Shown piece after piece: positions 6,982-14,560 of a stretch of DNA of 38,589 nt. This DNA comes from an uncultured Clostridium sp. (GTDB lineage Bacteria > Bacillota > Clostridia > TANB77 > CAG-508), in contig CAMMWP010000016.1 of assembly GCA_946500615.1 (NCBI GenBank), positions 1 through 38,589 of the forward strand, written 5' to 3'. How positions within the stretch are numbered: position 1 is the first letter of the stretch; every line of letters starts with the position of its first letter. The notes beneath the pieces are model-generated. The model saw only the letters and a program-made list of their open reading frames with translations. It was not told where the DNA came from and ran no database searches. The position numbers and the translations under genes are program-made.

Positions 6982-7994
6982 TATGTTTTGAATTTCATTC
7001 TTTCATCTTGAATAAACTTTTTCCTTGATGGATTACCTTCTACTCTATATATTTTACTATTTTTAATATCATAAATAACAGACCATACCGTATCAGCTCC
7101 TGTTTTTCTATCATATTGACACATAAATCCATATTTTCCAGATAGAATGTCTTTTGCTAATTCAAGTGAAAAATTACTTTTATTTTCTTTTAGGCTATTA
7201 TATGCTACTTTATATCTTTCTTCTGCCTTCCAGTCATCTATATAATCTGGATGCTCATATTTTTTTAATTTATCAGAATGAAAATTATTAGTAGCTATAA
7301 CAAAATTTTCCTCTTTATTTGGTTTTAATATTTCTATTTGTTCTGAGTTACACTCTACTACTGCCATATCTCCTGTTCTATCTATAATTGTCAAGGTCTG
7401 TGCTGAAGCAATAGGTAATTCTTTTAGTTTTAATATTGTTTCCTCTGTTGTCTTACATTTCTCTAACAAATAACGAACTAACATACCTGCATTAAAACCT
7501 GCTTGTCTTATTTTGGGATATATAAAAGTAAGTCCTATTGCAAGTCCAAATTCATTTATTCCGTCCTCAATTTCCACAAATGCCGTTGAATTACCATTAA
7601 ACGCATAACTATTATCTAAATTATATAAGCAATTCGTATATAGTTTTTCTAGTTCCACTAAAAAATCACTATTTCTACCAAATATGATATTATCGTTATC
7701 TTTAAAAGCGAAACAGGTGCAATGATTGTCAAATTCAAAACAATACATACTTAATAAGAAAGTATATAAATCTTCATACGAAATTTTTTGTCCTTCGGCA
7801 ATGCCTTTTATTTCTTCCAATATTTTTGGATAGTATTTTTGATAAATTGGTAAACATTTTTTAGCAAATTTTTTTCTTTCTTCAGTAATTTTAAAAGTGT
7901 GTTGTTTACTTATAATTTTATTGTTTTTATATAATAAACTCCCCCATTTATAACCAACTTCATAGTAATTTCCCTTAAATCTTGCATGATACAT
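6978..7994 (-). CDS. C45-type autoproteolytic acyltransferase/hydrolase (Ntn fold)
   Basis: This 338-aa protein resembles the peptidase C45 / acyl-CoA:6-aminopenicillanate acyltransferase group, N-terminal nucleophile amide hydrolases that mature by self-cleavage. The start YHARFKGNYYEVGYKWG and the middle GIAEG segment are typical. The likely nucleophile is C92 in the CTCFAF motif (family C-T/S-x-F-A), followed by NIIFGRNSDF and the NEFGLAIG strand. Cleavage before C92 would remove about 91 residues. Substrates in bacteria are mostly unknown. There is no signal peptide. A weak AAGGAGAAATAAAA ribosome binding site precedes the ATG. The 3' end meets a toxN relic. Confidence 0.82.
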   Translation of the reverse strand: MYHARFKGNYYEVGYKWGSLLYKNNKIISKQHTFKITEERKKFAKKCLPIYQKYYPKILEEIKGIAEGQKISYEDLYTFLLSMYCFEFDNHCTCFAFKDNDNIIFGRNSDFLVELEKLYTNCLYNLDNSYAFNGNSTAFVEIEDGINEFGLAIGLTFIYPKIRQAGFNAGMLVRYLLEKCKTTEETILKLKELPIASAQTLTIIDRTGDMAVVECNSEQIEILKPNKEENFVIATNNFHSDKLKKYEHPDYIDDWKAEERYKVAYNSLKENKSNFSLELAKDILSGKYGFMCQYDRKTGADTVWSVIYDIKNSKIYRVEGNPSRKKFIQDERMKFKTY

Positions 7995-8100
7995 TTTTAT
8001 TTCTCCTTACTTTAAATTATTGTAAGCACTTACTATTTAAAGTTTAGAAAAATAAAAAATTATTGTCAATAGTTTTGTTTACTATAATAATTTCTTTTTT

Positions 8101-8132
8101 AAAAAAATAGATTAGTTGCTAAAACTAATCTA
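8101..8132 (-). terminator. Intrinsic terminator after XRE regulator gene
   Basis: TAGATTAGTT (8108-8117) pairs with AACTAATCTA (8123-8132) over a 5-nt loop. On the minus strand it is followed by seven T. It lies about 50 nt beyond the stop of the gene at 8185. Confidence 0.85.
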
Positions 8133-8184
8133 TAACTTACTATTAATTTAATAACTAAAACTAGATATTTTCTAAAGAATTGTT

Positions 8185-8694
8185 TTAATCTTTCTTTTTA
8201 GTTAAGAAAATTCCAATGAGTAATCCAATAAAAATAATTGGTGCTATTCTGATAAATAGCCATTCAAAAGAATGAAAGGCAACTCCTAAAACAGCATTTT
8301 TAGGTTTACTATAATCCCAATTTAAGTATGGACTATTTAATAAGATTAAAGATATGAAAATAATTATTATAATTATACACAATGAGATTAGCAACCATCG
8401 AGCTATTTTTCTTCTTTCATTCTTTCTTTGTGATAGTTGTAAGTTTATTACCTCTAATTTTTCAGAAATTACTTTTATATCATCAACTTTGGATTCGAAA
8501 ATATTTTCTCCAAGTAATGTACTTACAGGTGTTTCAAGAACTTCTGATATTGTAATTAACATTTCTGCATCAGGAACAGATAGACCTTGTTCCCACTTAG
8601 AAATTGTTTGTCTAACTACATTTAACTTTATAGCAAGTTCTTCTTGTGAAAGCCCTTTTGATTTTCTTATTGATTTAATGTTCTCTTTTAACAT
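8185..8694 (-). CDS. XRE-family HTH regulator with C-terminal membrane segments
   Basis: This 169-aa protein has an N-terminal helix-turn-helix of the Cro/C1 (XRE) type: GLSQEELAIKLNVVRQTISKW spans about residues 14-34, followed by the GLSVPDAEML segment. A linker of about 35 residues follows, then two hydrophobic segments (about 98-120 and 142-163), so it is a membrane-tethered regulator. I chose the ATG at 8694 because AAAGGAG lies 10 nt upstream and the helix-turn-helix begins at once; a longer frame adds 20 residues without homology. A similar but shorter regulator occurs at 15841. Confidence 0.85.
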   Translation of the reverse strand: MLKENIKSIRKSKGLSQEELAIKLNVVRQTISKWEQGLSVPDAEMLITISEVLETPVSTLLGENIFESKVDDIKVISEKLEVINLQLSQRKNERRKIARWLLISLCIIIIIIFISLILLNSPYLNWDYSKPKNAVLGVAFHSFEWLFIRIAPIIFIGLLIGIFLTKKKD

Positions 8695-8818
8695 TTTACA
8701 ACAACTCCTTTCTTTACAAACATTATATAAAGAATCGTCCGTTGCTACAAGCAATGCTTATTAACATTCTTATATATTGTAATGATTATACCATAAAAAT
8801 AGACAATTTGCATATTCC

Positions 8819-9661
8819 TTAATGACTTAATAATTGCATTGTTTCATTTATATCATTCTCAATATCTATATACTTATCTTCAATATCTAAAAATTTCATA
8901 CAATTATCCTTATTGAATCTTACTAAATTCCAATTATTGTTTTGATATACCATTTGTTCAAAAGGAAATCTTATAATTCCAGGTGTATTAAACCCCACTC
9001 CTAATTCTAATAATACTACCTTTTTATCTCTTGCATTTTCTAAAAATTTATCATATTTTTCATTTTGCTTATGCCAATTATCATCTTGAACAAAATAAGC
9101 ATCTTTTCTTAAATTAGTTTCCATTTTCTCTCCACATACAGGGCAAATTGGAACTAATCTCGTTGGAATTTTACACTCTTTTGTTTCATGTATCATTTTT
9201 GTTACCATATCTGTTGCATCATATATTTTATTATGGCAAGAATGACTACATTGGATATATCTATAACTTCCTTGCACAGCAAATATTCTTTCTTTATCAA
9301 ATCCAGATTTATAAAATTGTTCATCTACATTTGTTGTGATTACAAAATAATTTTTGTTTTTTAATATTTCAAATAAATCTTTATACAATTTTGTAGCTTT
9401 CATTCCTATACAATTTATATACATGTGTTTTGCCCAATAAGCCCATTTTTCTTCTTCTGTTTCAAAATTATAAAATCCTGATGAGTACATATCTGTAAAA
9501 TGATATTTTTCTATAAATTCTGCAAAATTGTCTGTAAATCTTTTTCCAGTATATTCTATTCCTGCTGATGTTGAAAGTCCTGCTCCTGCTCCAATTAAAA
9601 TATAATCTGCCTCTTCCATTAATTTCTTTATTTGTTCAATTTTTTCTAATTTGCTGTTCAT
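8819..9661 (-). CDS. Class M-like sirtuin (SirTM), probable protein ADP-ribosyltransferase
   Basis: This 280-aa SIR2-family protein has the NAD-binding GAGAGLS motif (residues 24-30), TTNVD (109-113) and a zinc site (C138, C142, C173, C176). The usual catalytic histidine of deacetylases (HG motif) is replaced by glutamine: AVQGSY, Q130. This Asn-Asp-Gln set (N111, D113, Q130) and spacing match SirTM sirtuins described in Streptococcus and Staphylococcus, which ADP-ribosylate a lipoylated GcvH-like protein. As in those operons a macrodomain gene is adjacent; its end overlaps this start by 26 nt, so translation is probably coupled. GcvH-L and LplA2 genes are not present here, so the target is unknown. 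I chose the ATG at 9661, with AGGAGG 10 nt upstream; a longer frame adds 13 residues. It fits ADP-ribosylation better than deacetylation. Confidence 0.85.
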   Translation of the reverse strand: MNSKLEKIEQIKKLMEEADYILIGAGAGLSTSAGIEYTGKRFTDNFAEFIEKYHFTDMYSSGFYNFETEEEKWAYWAKHMYINCIGMKATKLYKDLFEILKNKNYFVITTNVDEQFYKSGFDKERIFAVQGSYRYIQCSHSCHNKIYDATDMVTKMIHETKECKIPTRLVPICPVCGEKMETNLRKDAYFVQDDNWHKQNEKYDKFLENARDKKVVLLELGVGFNTPGIIRFPFEQMVYQNNNWNLVRFNKDNCMKFLDIEDKYIDIENDINETMQLLSH

Positions 9662-10444
9662 ATATTTTGTAATCCTCCTCTCCATAAACATTAAACACAA
9701 CCTTTTCTATCTCTTCTTTATTTTCTGTTAAAAACATATCTATTGTTTGTATTGCTATCTTACAAGCTAGCTCTTTTGGAAATCTAAACTCTCCTGTTGA
9801 TATACAAGGAAAGGCTATTGTTTTAATGTTATTTTTTATCGCTAATTTTAATGAATTTATATAGCAATCTTCAAGTTCCTTTTCTTTTTCTTTTGTTACC
9901 AAATCATATATAATCGGTCCGGACTGTATGAATAACATTTTTAGATGGTAAATTATATCCTTTTGTTATGATTGCTTTTCCTGTTTCTAAATGATAATTT
10001 TTTATTCTCATGATTTCATTACATTCTAGTCTTAATCCTATACCTGCAAATGTATTTATTTGGTTATCAATACACTTATGGCAAGGAACAAAACAACCGA
10101 AGTCCCCTAGAGTTTGCTGCATTTACAATAGAATCTATTTTAAGTGTTGTTATATCTCCCTTCCATAAACATATTTTATCTTTATTTTGTAAATTAGATT
10201 CCTTTATATTAACAGAAATTGGTTTTATATCTTCTACTTTCGTAATAGACTTATTCTTTAATTCTTCTTGTAAATATTCTTTTTCTATTTGTATATATTT
10301 ATTAGAAATTGGCTTTGCTTCCCTTATATTACACAAACTCCTCCATAAGTTCTTTTTATCTTCAATTTTCGTAGGCATTTTTTCTACTGTTATTTCTTCG
10401 TTTTCTTTTAATAAATACTCTATTAAAAAATCTAATTTATTCAT
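9636..10444 (-). pseudogene. Macrodomain protein-ADP-ribose hydrolase, two frameshifts
   Basis: Three frames together encode one protein of the SirTM-linked macrodomain class, which removes ADP-ribose from proteins. The order is an N-terminal helical part with LWRSLCNIR and KPISNKY, then GDITTLKIDSIVNAANS (ADP-ribose binding), GCFVPCHKCIDNQIN, GYNLPSKNVIHTV, GPIIYDLV, and FPCISTGEFRFP. The frame is lost twice. The first loss is in the GGGG run at 10104-10107, where one base fewer restores NSRDFGCF. The second is at 9919-9922, where one base fewer restores HTVGP. Both look like single-base insertions. About 268 aa would be expected if intact. The ribosome binding site TGAGGAGAA is good and the reading is otherwise well conserved, so the breaks may be recent or sequence errors. 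It precedes and overlaps the sirtuin gene. Confidence 0.85.
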
Positions 10445-10467
10445 TCAAATTCTCCTCATATTATAGG

Positions 10468-10498
10468 TAAAGGATTGCAAAATTTGTAGATGCAATCC
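10468..10498 (-). terminator. Hairpin between MBL-like and macrodomain genes
   Basis: AAGGATTGCA pairs with TGCAATCCTT (perfect 10-bp stem, 11-nt loop) between the stop at 10511 and the macrodomain start at 10444. The T-tract after it on the minus strand is poor, so it may be a terminator or a processing hairpin. Confidence 0.55.
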
Positions 10499-10510
10499 TT
10501 GACTTCTTAA

Positions 10511-11305
10511 TTAGTTTTGTGGAAAGAAAAATCCTGCTGTCATATCTAAATAATTTAATCCACTATATTCTGGGTATTTTGCTTTTACTTTATCTTTAAA
10601 ATCGTTTATATCTTTACTGTCTTTTGCAATTATTTTTAGTTCTTCAAGATATGCAATTTTTGTATCGACATCTTTTAAAGTTTCTGGTGTATAATGACTT
10701 GATAAAACTAAATTATATCCTTTTGCTTTATATCCTTTTAATTGTTCTATCATTGCATTTGCATGCCCTTCTCCTGCTACGATTGAATGGCAATCATGTC
10801 CTAACATGTGTGTATATACACATCCTATTTGTGGGAACTCAATTTCGATATTTTCATCATGGTATGTTATATTTAACTCAAATCCACCGATATTTACTTG
10901 ATTATCTTTTAATATATCTGTTATTTCATGATATTCTTTTGCAAATGTTCCACCAAAGGCTGTTTCAAATCCTGTTACTAATCCGTTTATTGTTCCTTCT
11001 TTCATTGATTTTATTGTACCAACTGATGCATAGCCTTTTACATCTTTTAAGATTGTTCCTCCATTTGGGTGATCTGAAAATACTTTTCCAACAATGTTTT
11101 TATTTAATCCTTTTACATATTGTTCAAATTCTTCTAAATTATCATAAAATGCTGGAAATTCTACTAATAATACATTTTCTTTATTTTCTAAGATATAACT
11201 TTCATCATACATTAAATCATTTGTTTGATAACTGTGTAATTTTATTTCTCCAAAATCATATACCTCTATAAATCCTTTTTTTAAATCAATTCTTTTTGAT
11301 TCCAT
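10511..11305 (-). CDS. Metallo-beta-lactamase-fold-like protein
   Basis: This 264-aa protein appears to have the beta-lactamase-like alpha-beta-beta-alpha fold, judged from strand order and three motif positions: SDHPNGGT near residues 77-84, THMLGHDCHS near 164-173, and SSHYTPE near 202-208. The usual HxHxDH motif is replaced by the DHPNGG form, so metal binding is likely altered. There is no signal peptide. A GGAGGT ribosome binding site lies 8 nt before the ATG. It lies divergent from the HxlR/DUF24 regulator at 11621, and two dyads in between could be that regulator's sites. It may work in thiol or oxidative stress, but that is inference. Alternative: a non-enzymatic paralog. Confidence 0.6.
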   Translation of the reverse strand: MESKRIDLKKGFIEVYDFGEIKLHSYQTNDLMYDESYILENKENVLLVEFPAFYDNLEEFEQYVKGLNKNIVGKVFSDHPNGGTILKDVKGYASVGTIKSMKEGTINGLVTGFETAFGGTFAKEYHEITDILKDNQVNIGGFELNITYHDENIEIEFPQIGCVYTHMLGHDCHSIVAGEGHANAMIEQLKGYKAKGYNLVLSSHYTPETLKDVDTKIAYLEELKIIAKDSKDINDFKDKVKAKYPEYSGLNYLDMTAGFFFPQN

Positions 11306-11593
11306 ACCTAAATACCTCCAATTATTTTTATTATAATCTTTTGAAATTTAGTAGCTACTCTATTTTTCAATTTCTACAATTATTTTAATGTCATATTTTT
11401 ACTTTGTAAAGTAGGCACTTTAAAGTGGTATAGTTTCCTCGAAGATACTTTTATGTATTTTCATAGTTCACACAGGATAAAATTTTTTCAAATATTTTTT
11501 ATTATTTATATTCTTTTAGAATACTACTATCTTATTTTATACTATTGCCTATTTTCTAATATTACATCTATTTACATTTTATAGTTTTTTTGC
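11306..11593. other. Divergent intergenic region between MBL-like and HxlR genes
   Basis: About 300 bases without a gene separate the two divergent genes. The region holds the two palindromes at 11400-11427 and the hxlR promoter at 11571-11599. No RNA gene was recognised. Confidence 0.5.
11400..11427. promoter_or_regulatory. Two adjacent dyads, candidate HxlR/DUF24 operators
   Basis: TACTTTGTAAAGTA (11400-11413, palindromic but for the central GT) is followed 2 nt later by the perfect palindrome CACTTTAAAGTG (11416-11427). DUF24-type regulators such as YodB are known to bind TACT-n-AGTA dyads. The pair lies about 95 nt upstream of the MBL-like gene and about 195 nt upstream of the regulator. 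Confidence 0.5.
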
Positions 11594-11599
11594 TATACT
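11571..11599 (+). promoter_or_regulatory. Promoter of HxlR-family regulator gene
   Basis: TTTACA (11571-11576) and TATACT (11594-11599) are 17 bp apart. The transcript would start right at the ribosome binding site, giving a very short leader. Confidence 0.55.
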
Positions 11600-11620
11600 T
11601 TGCTTATGGAGGTTATAACT

Positions 11621-11941
11621 ATGAAAACAGAATTACCTGCTTGTCCTGTTGAAATTACAATGGGTTTAATTGGAGATAAATGGAAAGTTTTGATTATTAG
11701 GGATTTATTGACTGGAACTAAACGATTTGGAGAATTAAAAAAGTCTTTAACTGGTATTACACAAAAAGTATTAACTAACAATTTAAGACAAATGGAATCT
11801 TCTGGACTTGTTTTAAGAAAAGTATATGCAGAAGTTCCTCCAAAAGTGGAATATTCTTTATCTGATACAGGTTTAAGTTTAAAACCTATATTAGATTCTA
11901 TGGTAAAATGGGGAAATGAATATCGTGAAAATCAAAAATAG
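11621..11941 (+). CDS. HxlR/DUF24-family redox-type transcriptional regulator
   Basis: This 106-aa winged-helix protein of the HxlR (DUF24, MarR-like) family includes thiol-based sensors of quinones, aldehydes and disulfide stress. The single conserved N-terminal cysteine is present at C8 in LPACPVE, where YodB- and HypR-like sensors keep theirs. The family pattern GLIGDKWKVLIIRDLLTG, then RFGELKKSL.GITQKVLTNNLRQMESSGLV and the wing KVEYSLSD, is complete. I chose the ATG at 11621 with GGAGGTT 7 nt upstream; longer frames begin upstream of that site. It is divergent from the MBL-like gene. A short hairpin terminator follows directly. Confidence 0.92.
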   Translation: MKTELPACPVEITMGLIGDKWKVLIIRDLLTGTKRFGELKKSLTGITQKVLTNNLRQMESSGLVLRKVYAEVPPKVEYSLSDTGLSLKPILDSMVKWGNEYRENQK

Positions 11942-11961
11942 CAGACATCTGCTATTTTATT
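11940..11961 (+). terminator. Short terminator after HxlR gene
   Basis: AGCAGA and TCTGCT form a short stem overlapping the stop codon, followed by ATTTTATT. It runs into the dispersed repeat that begins at 11961. Confidence 0.5.
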
Positions 11962-12028
11962 GTATAGGAAACGCGGGCTTTAAAATGTTATAGGTAGAGA
12001 AAATGTTTAAGAAAGCCCGCTATTGTTC
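11961..12028 (+). repeat. Dispersed palindromic repeat, copy A
   Basis: It begins with TGTATAGGAAAC, then GCGGGCTTT pairs with AAAGCCCGC about 30 nt later, and ends in TATTGTTCG. Related copies lie at about 21532, 33909 and 35094, with partial ones at 27841 and 33278. It lies between two convergent genes and could fold into a hairpin when transcribed. Confidence 0.8.
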
Positions 12029-12067
12029 GAATTATAATTAAATTTCTTGTTTTTGTCAAACTGCAAA

Positions 12068-12775
12068 TTATTTTACTGAATCATCTACCCATTTTTTATA
12101 ATATTCTAATTGTTTTTTTGTATGGAAATAATGTTCTCCATTTTCTAAAATAGATAAATTACAATTAAATCTTTGAGCAAAATTTCTTATTGTATTTTCA
12201 TCTTGTATATTATCTTTATTTCCATACAAAATATATGTCTTTTTATTCCACTTATTAATTGGGTTATTCTTAACATACAAATAATAATCCCAATATAAAG
12301 TTTGCCCAAAATCAGTATTTATTTCTTGTTTTTCTTCTAATTCTTTTTCTGTTGTATTAGCCCATCTCATCATATTATCAATAACACATTTCATATTAAC
12401 TACTGGCGATAAAAACAAGCATTGATTTATTGTTTCATCTTTATATTCTAATAAGCTAAAATAAGCTCCCATACTACAAGCAAAAAGATTTATTTCATTA
12501 TAGTTAGTCTTTGCATACTCAATAATTTTTCTTAAATCTTTAACACAATTTTGTACTTTGCACAAATATTCTTTATTTTCTTTTCTTTCTCCATGTTCTG
12601 GTAAGTCAAAACTTAATACTTGATAGCCTTTATTAGTTACATTGTCTACTAATATTCTAATAACTTCATCTTCTTTGTTAGACATATTTCCGTGTATTGC
12701 AATAAATACTTTGTTACTTTTTTCTCCCCATAATATTGATGGAATATTATCTATTTTAAAATTTTCTCTTTTCAT
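12068..12775 (-). CDS. Alpha/beta hydrolase
   Basis: This 235-aa cytoplasmic serine hydrolase has the alpha/beta fold. The oxyanion region is IAIHGNM (residues 26-31). The nucleophile elbow is ACSMGAY with S101; cysteine replaces the first glycine of GxSxG. An acid is likely in YGNKDNI (near residue 190) and the catalytic histidine in NGEHYFH (near 217). The SFDLPEHG segment at 55-62 is typical of the family. A TTTGGAGAAA ribosome binding site precedes the ATG. The substrate is unknown. It lies 19 nt after the DUF1697 gene and may share its transcript. Confidence 0.85.
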   Translation of the reverse strand: MKRENFKIDNIPSILWGEKSNKVFIAIHGNMSNKEDEVIRILVDNVTNKGYQVLSFDLPEHGERKENKEYLCKVQNCVKDLRKIIEYAKTNYNEINLFACSMGAYFSLLEYKDETINQCLFLSPVVNMKCVIDNMMRWANTTEKELEEKQEINTDFGQTLYWDYYLYVKNNPINKWNKKTYILYGNKDNIQDENTIRNFAQRFNCNLSILENGEHYFHTKKQLEYYKKWVDDSVK

Positions 12776-12794
12776 ACTATTTCTCCAAATAAAT

Positions 12795-13337
12795 TTATCT
12801 TTTACATAGTTCTAATACTTTTTTCATAGTATTAGCAGTTCTTATAGTAATTTTATTACTTACTTCTGTACTTGCCGTTTTACTCCACCAATTAGATTTT
12901 CTATAATTTTTTAAATCAAAAGACCAGAAAATATTATTTTTATATTCTTGTATTTTTTCATATTCATTAGGAGAGCCTATCGTATCAAATACTTCATTAT
13001 AAGTAGTTGGTGGAATAATAAATATTATATTATCGTATATTTCTTTATTATTTTTTCCCCACCAGTCTGGACTATGATTTATCAATTCTTCCAATTCTTG
13101 TGAAGTCATAACATAAGTTGGTATATCAAAATCAAATTTATTTTTTATCATTACTTGTATATCATTTTTAATTGTGTTTTTATCTTCAATATCACTTTCA
13201 AAAACAACATTACCACTATTTAGATAAGTAATTACTTCTTTATATCCTAAAGTAGTAAATTCTTTTTTTAAATCAATCATTACAATTTTATTTTTTCCAC
13301 TTATATTTATTCCTCTCAATAATGCTATATATTTCAT
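12795..13337 (-). CDS. DUF1697 family protein
   Basis: This 180-aa protein opens with the family signature KYIALLRGINISGKNKI and continues with the conserved LNSGNVVFES segment (about 47-56) and a C-terminal TARTANT-like stretch (IRTANTMKKVLEL). DUF1697 proteins are common in Bacillota and of unknown function. I chose the ATG at 13337, 7 nt after AAAGAGAG; a TTG start would add six residues. Length is normal for the family. Confidence 0.88.
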   Translation of the reverse strand: MKYIALLRGINISGKNKIVMIDLKKEFTTLGYKEVITYLNSGNVVFESDIEDKNTIKNDIQVMIKNKFDFDIPTYVMTSQELEELINHSPDWWGKNNKEIYDNIIFIIPPTTYNEVFDTIGSPNEYEKIQEYKNNIFWSFDLKNYRKSNWWSKTASTEVSNKITIRTANTMKKVLELCKR

Positions 13338-13377
13338 AATATTACTCTCTTTCAAATTAATTTATGCAAAGCTTTTT

Positions 13378-13536
13378 TCAATTTTTTTTAAATACTAAAA
13401 TTGATTTTGCTGTTCCTGTAATTGACATAGTAATTAATTCATAGCCTTCTTGTAACATTTCATTTGCCTTTTCTTCTATTTTTTGTGCCATATTATCTGT
13501 TTTAGGCGAATATTCTATAACAACTGTTTTATACAT
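13378..13536 (-). CDS. Small DUF4177-like protein
   Basis: This is a 52-aa reading frame with a very good AGGAGGTGG ribosome binding site 5 nt before its ATG. The pattern is strand-helix-strand: YKTVVIEYS, then a helix MAQKIEEKANEMLQEGYELITMS, then ILVFKK. This resembles the short DUF4177 proteins (EGWELV type motif: EGYELI here). The function is unknown. It lies between the DUF1697 and ClbS-like genes on the same strand. Confidence 0.72.
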   Translation of the reverse strand: MYKTVVIEYSPKTDNMAQKIEEKANEMLQEGYELITMSITGTAKSILVFKKN

Positions 13537-13557
13537 CTTTCCACCTCCTAACTTATT

Positions 13558-13581
13558 ACAAATTTTTAAATTGTAATTTGT
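13558..13581. repeat. Short intergenic hairpin repeat, copy 1
   Basis: ACAAATT and AATTTGT pair around a 10-nt middle. A near-identical 24-nt unit is at 14523-14546; the differences lie only in the middle. Both sit just upstream or downstream of genes in the same cluster. Confidence 0.5.
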
Positions 13582-13583
13582 AG

Positions 13584-14093
13584 TTATTTATTATTCTTTT
13601 TCCACTTTCTAATTTTACTTTTAAAATTTTTAAAATTAGCAATAGTGTTTAAATGAATTAATCTACATATACTAAAATCCTTACCATTCGTTTTAGCCCA
13701 ATTTCTTTTCCCATCTTCAAATAGTTCTTCATCAGATAAATTATTTATTAAATCTACTATGCTTTCCACTTTTTGATTAAAGGCGTTTATTAATTCATTT
13801 AAGGAATAATTATTGTATTTATCATAAAAACTTTGATATAACCAACCTAAATCATTCCACTTCCATTCTGTTGCAAGTGATGTTTCTTGTATTCCTTTTT
13901 GTTCTTCATCTTCCCAAGCTAAAACTAAATCCATCCATCCTATACAAAATGCTAACATCTGAAAAGGATTATATTCTATTTCTTCATCAATCTTATTCAT
14001 AGATGTTTCTTCTAAATCAGAATATTCTTTTATAAATGAATTTGCATTATTTTTAATTGTTTCTATTAATTCTAATTTATTATTATATTTCAT
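13584..14093 (-). CDS. ClbS/DfsB family four-helix bundle protein
   Basis: This 169-aa all-helical protein matches the ClbS/DfsB (DUF1706, DinB-like) group. Conserved features are the IGWMDLVLAWE helix (about 51-61), the ATEWKWNDLGWLYQSFYDKY segment, LSDEELFEDGKRNWAK, and a terminal SKIRKWKK. ClbS of E. coli protects colibactin producers from their own genotoxin, and other members are uncharacterised. The substrate here cannot be inferred. The ribosome binding site is weak (AGAAAGGT). It is in a same-strand run with SRPBCC, flavin reductase-like and alkyltransferase-like genes. Confidence 0.85.
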   Translation of the reverse strand: MKYNNKLELIETIKNNANSFIKEYSDLEETSMNKIDEEIEYNPFQMLAFCIGWMDLVLAWEDEEQKGIQETSLATEWKWNDLGWLYQSFYDKYNNYSLNELINAFNQKVESIVDLINNLSDEELFEDGKRNWAKTNGKDFSICRLIHLNTIANFKNFKSKIRKWKKNNK

Positions 14094-14111
14094 AATTTTT
14101 ATACCTTTCTA

Positions 14112-14510
14112 TTACTTATTCAACGCTTTTTCTAAATCTCTCATATATCTCTTTTGTTGGCTTTTTAAATATGATTTTGCCAACAGTTTCATAATCAAAC
14201 TATTTGCTTCAATTTCTTCAGTAAAATCTAATTCTATGGTATCATTTGGAAGTTCTTTGAAAATGCCAATCCATTTTCCTTTTAAGTTAGTATTTTCTAT
14301 ATCAAACTTATACTCTTTTAATTTGATTTTTGAGGTTATAGTAAAGTGAGTAGGAAAGTTATTTTTAGTATATTCAACAAAATGTGTTTCATCTATTATT
14401 TCAATTTTAGACAAATCACTTCGCCATTTATAATTTGAATTATCTGTAATAATGTTCCATAACTTATTTTTATCACAAAAAAATTGCTTTTTTATATTTG
14501 ATTTAATCAT
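14112..14510 (-). CDS. SRPBCC family protein
   Basis: This 132-aa START/Bet v1-like fold protein belongs to the polyketide cyclase/dehydrase superfamily. The pattern is an N-terminal strand, then DKNKLWNIITDNSNYKWRSDL (typical 'x-vWxvltD..yp.W'), a series of beta strands, GKWIGIFKELPNDTIELDFTEE, and a long C-terminal helix. It presumably binds a small hydrophobic ligand; no catalytic residues can be assigned. An AAGGAGAT ribosome binding site lies just before the ATG. It ends 18 nt before the ClbS-like gene and is likely co-transcribed with it. Confidence 0.8.
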   Translation of the reverse strand: MIKSNIKKQFFCDKNKLWNIITDNSNYKWRSDLSKIEIIDETHFVEYTKNNFPTHFTITSKIKLKEYKFDIENTNLKGKWIGIFKELPNDTIELDFTEEIEANSLIMKLLAKSYLKSQQKRYMRDLEKALNK

Positions 14511-14522
14511 AGATATCTCCTT

Positions 14523-14546
14523 ACAAATTCCTAAATTGCAATTTGT
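14523..14546. repeat. Short intergenic hairpin repeat, copy 2
   Basis: This is the second copy of the ACAAATT/AATTTGT hairpin unit found at 13558-13581, with three base differences in the loop region. Confidence 0.5.
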
Positions 14547-14560
14547 TATTTTAATTTACT

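Noticed and set aside
8354..8764. Plus-strand frame opposite the XRE regulator
   Set aside because: No ribosome binding site; the minus-strand regulator has clear helix-turn-helix motifs and a terminator.
10624..11271. Leucine-rich plus-strand frame of about 215 codons
   Set aside because: It lies exactly opposite the MBL-like gene, has no ribosome binding site, and its composition is that of an antisense frame.
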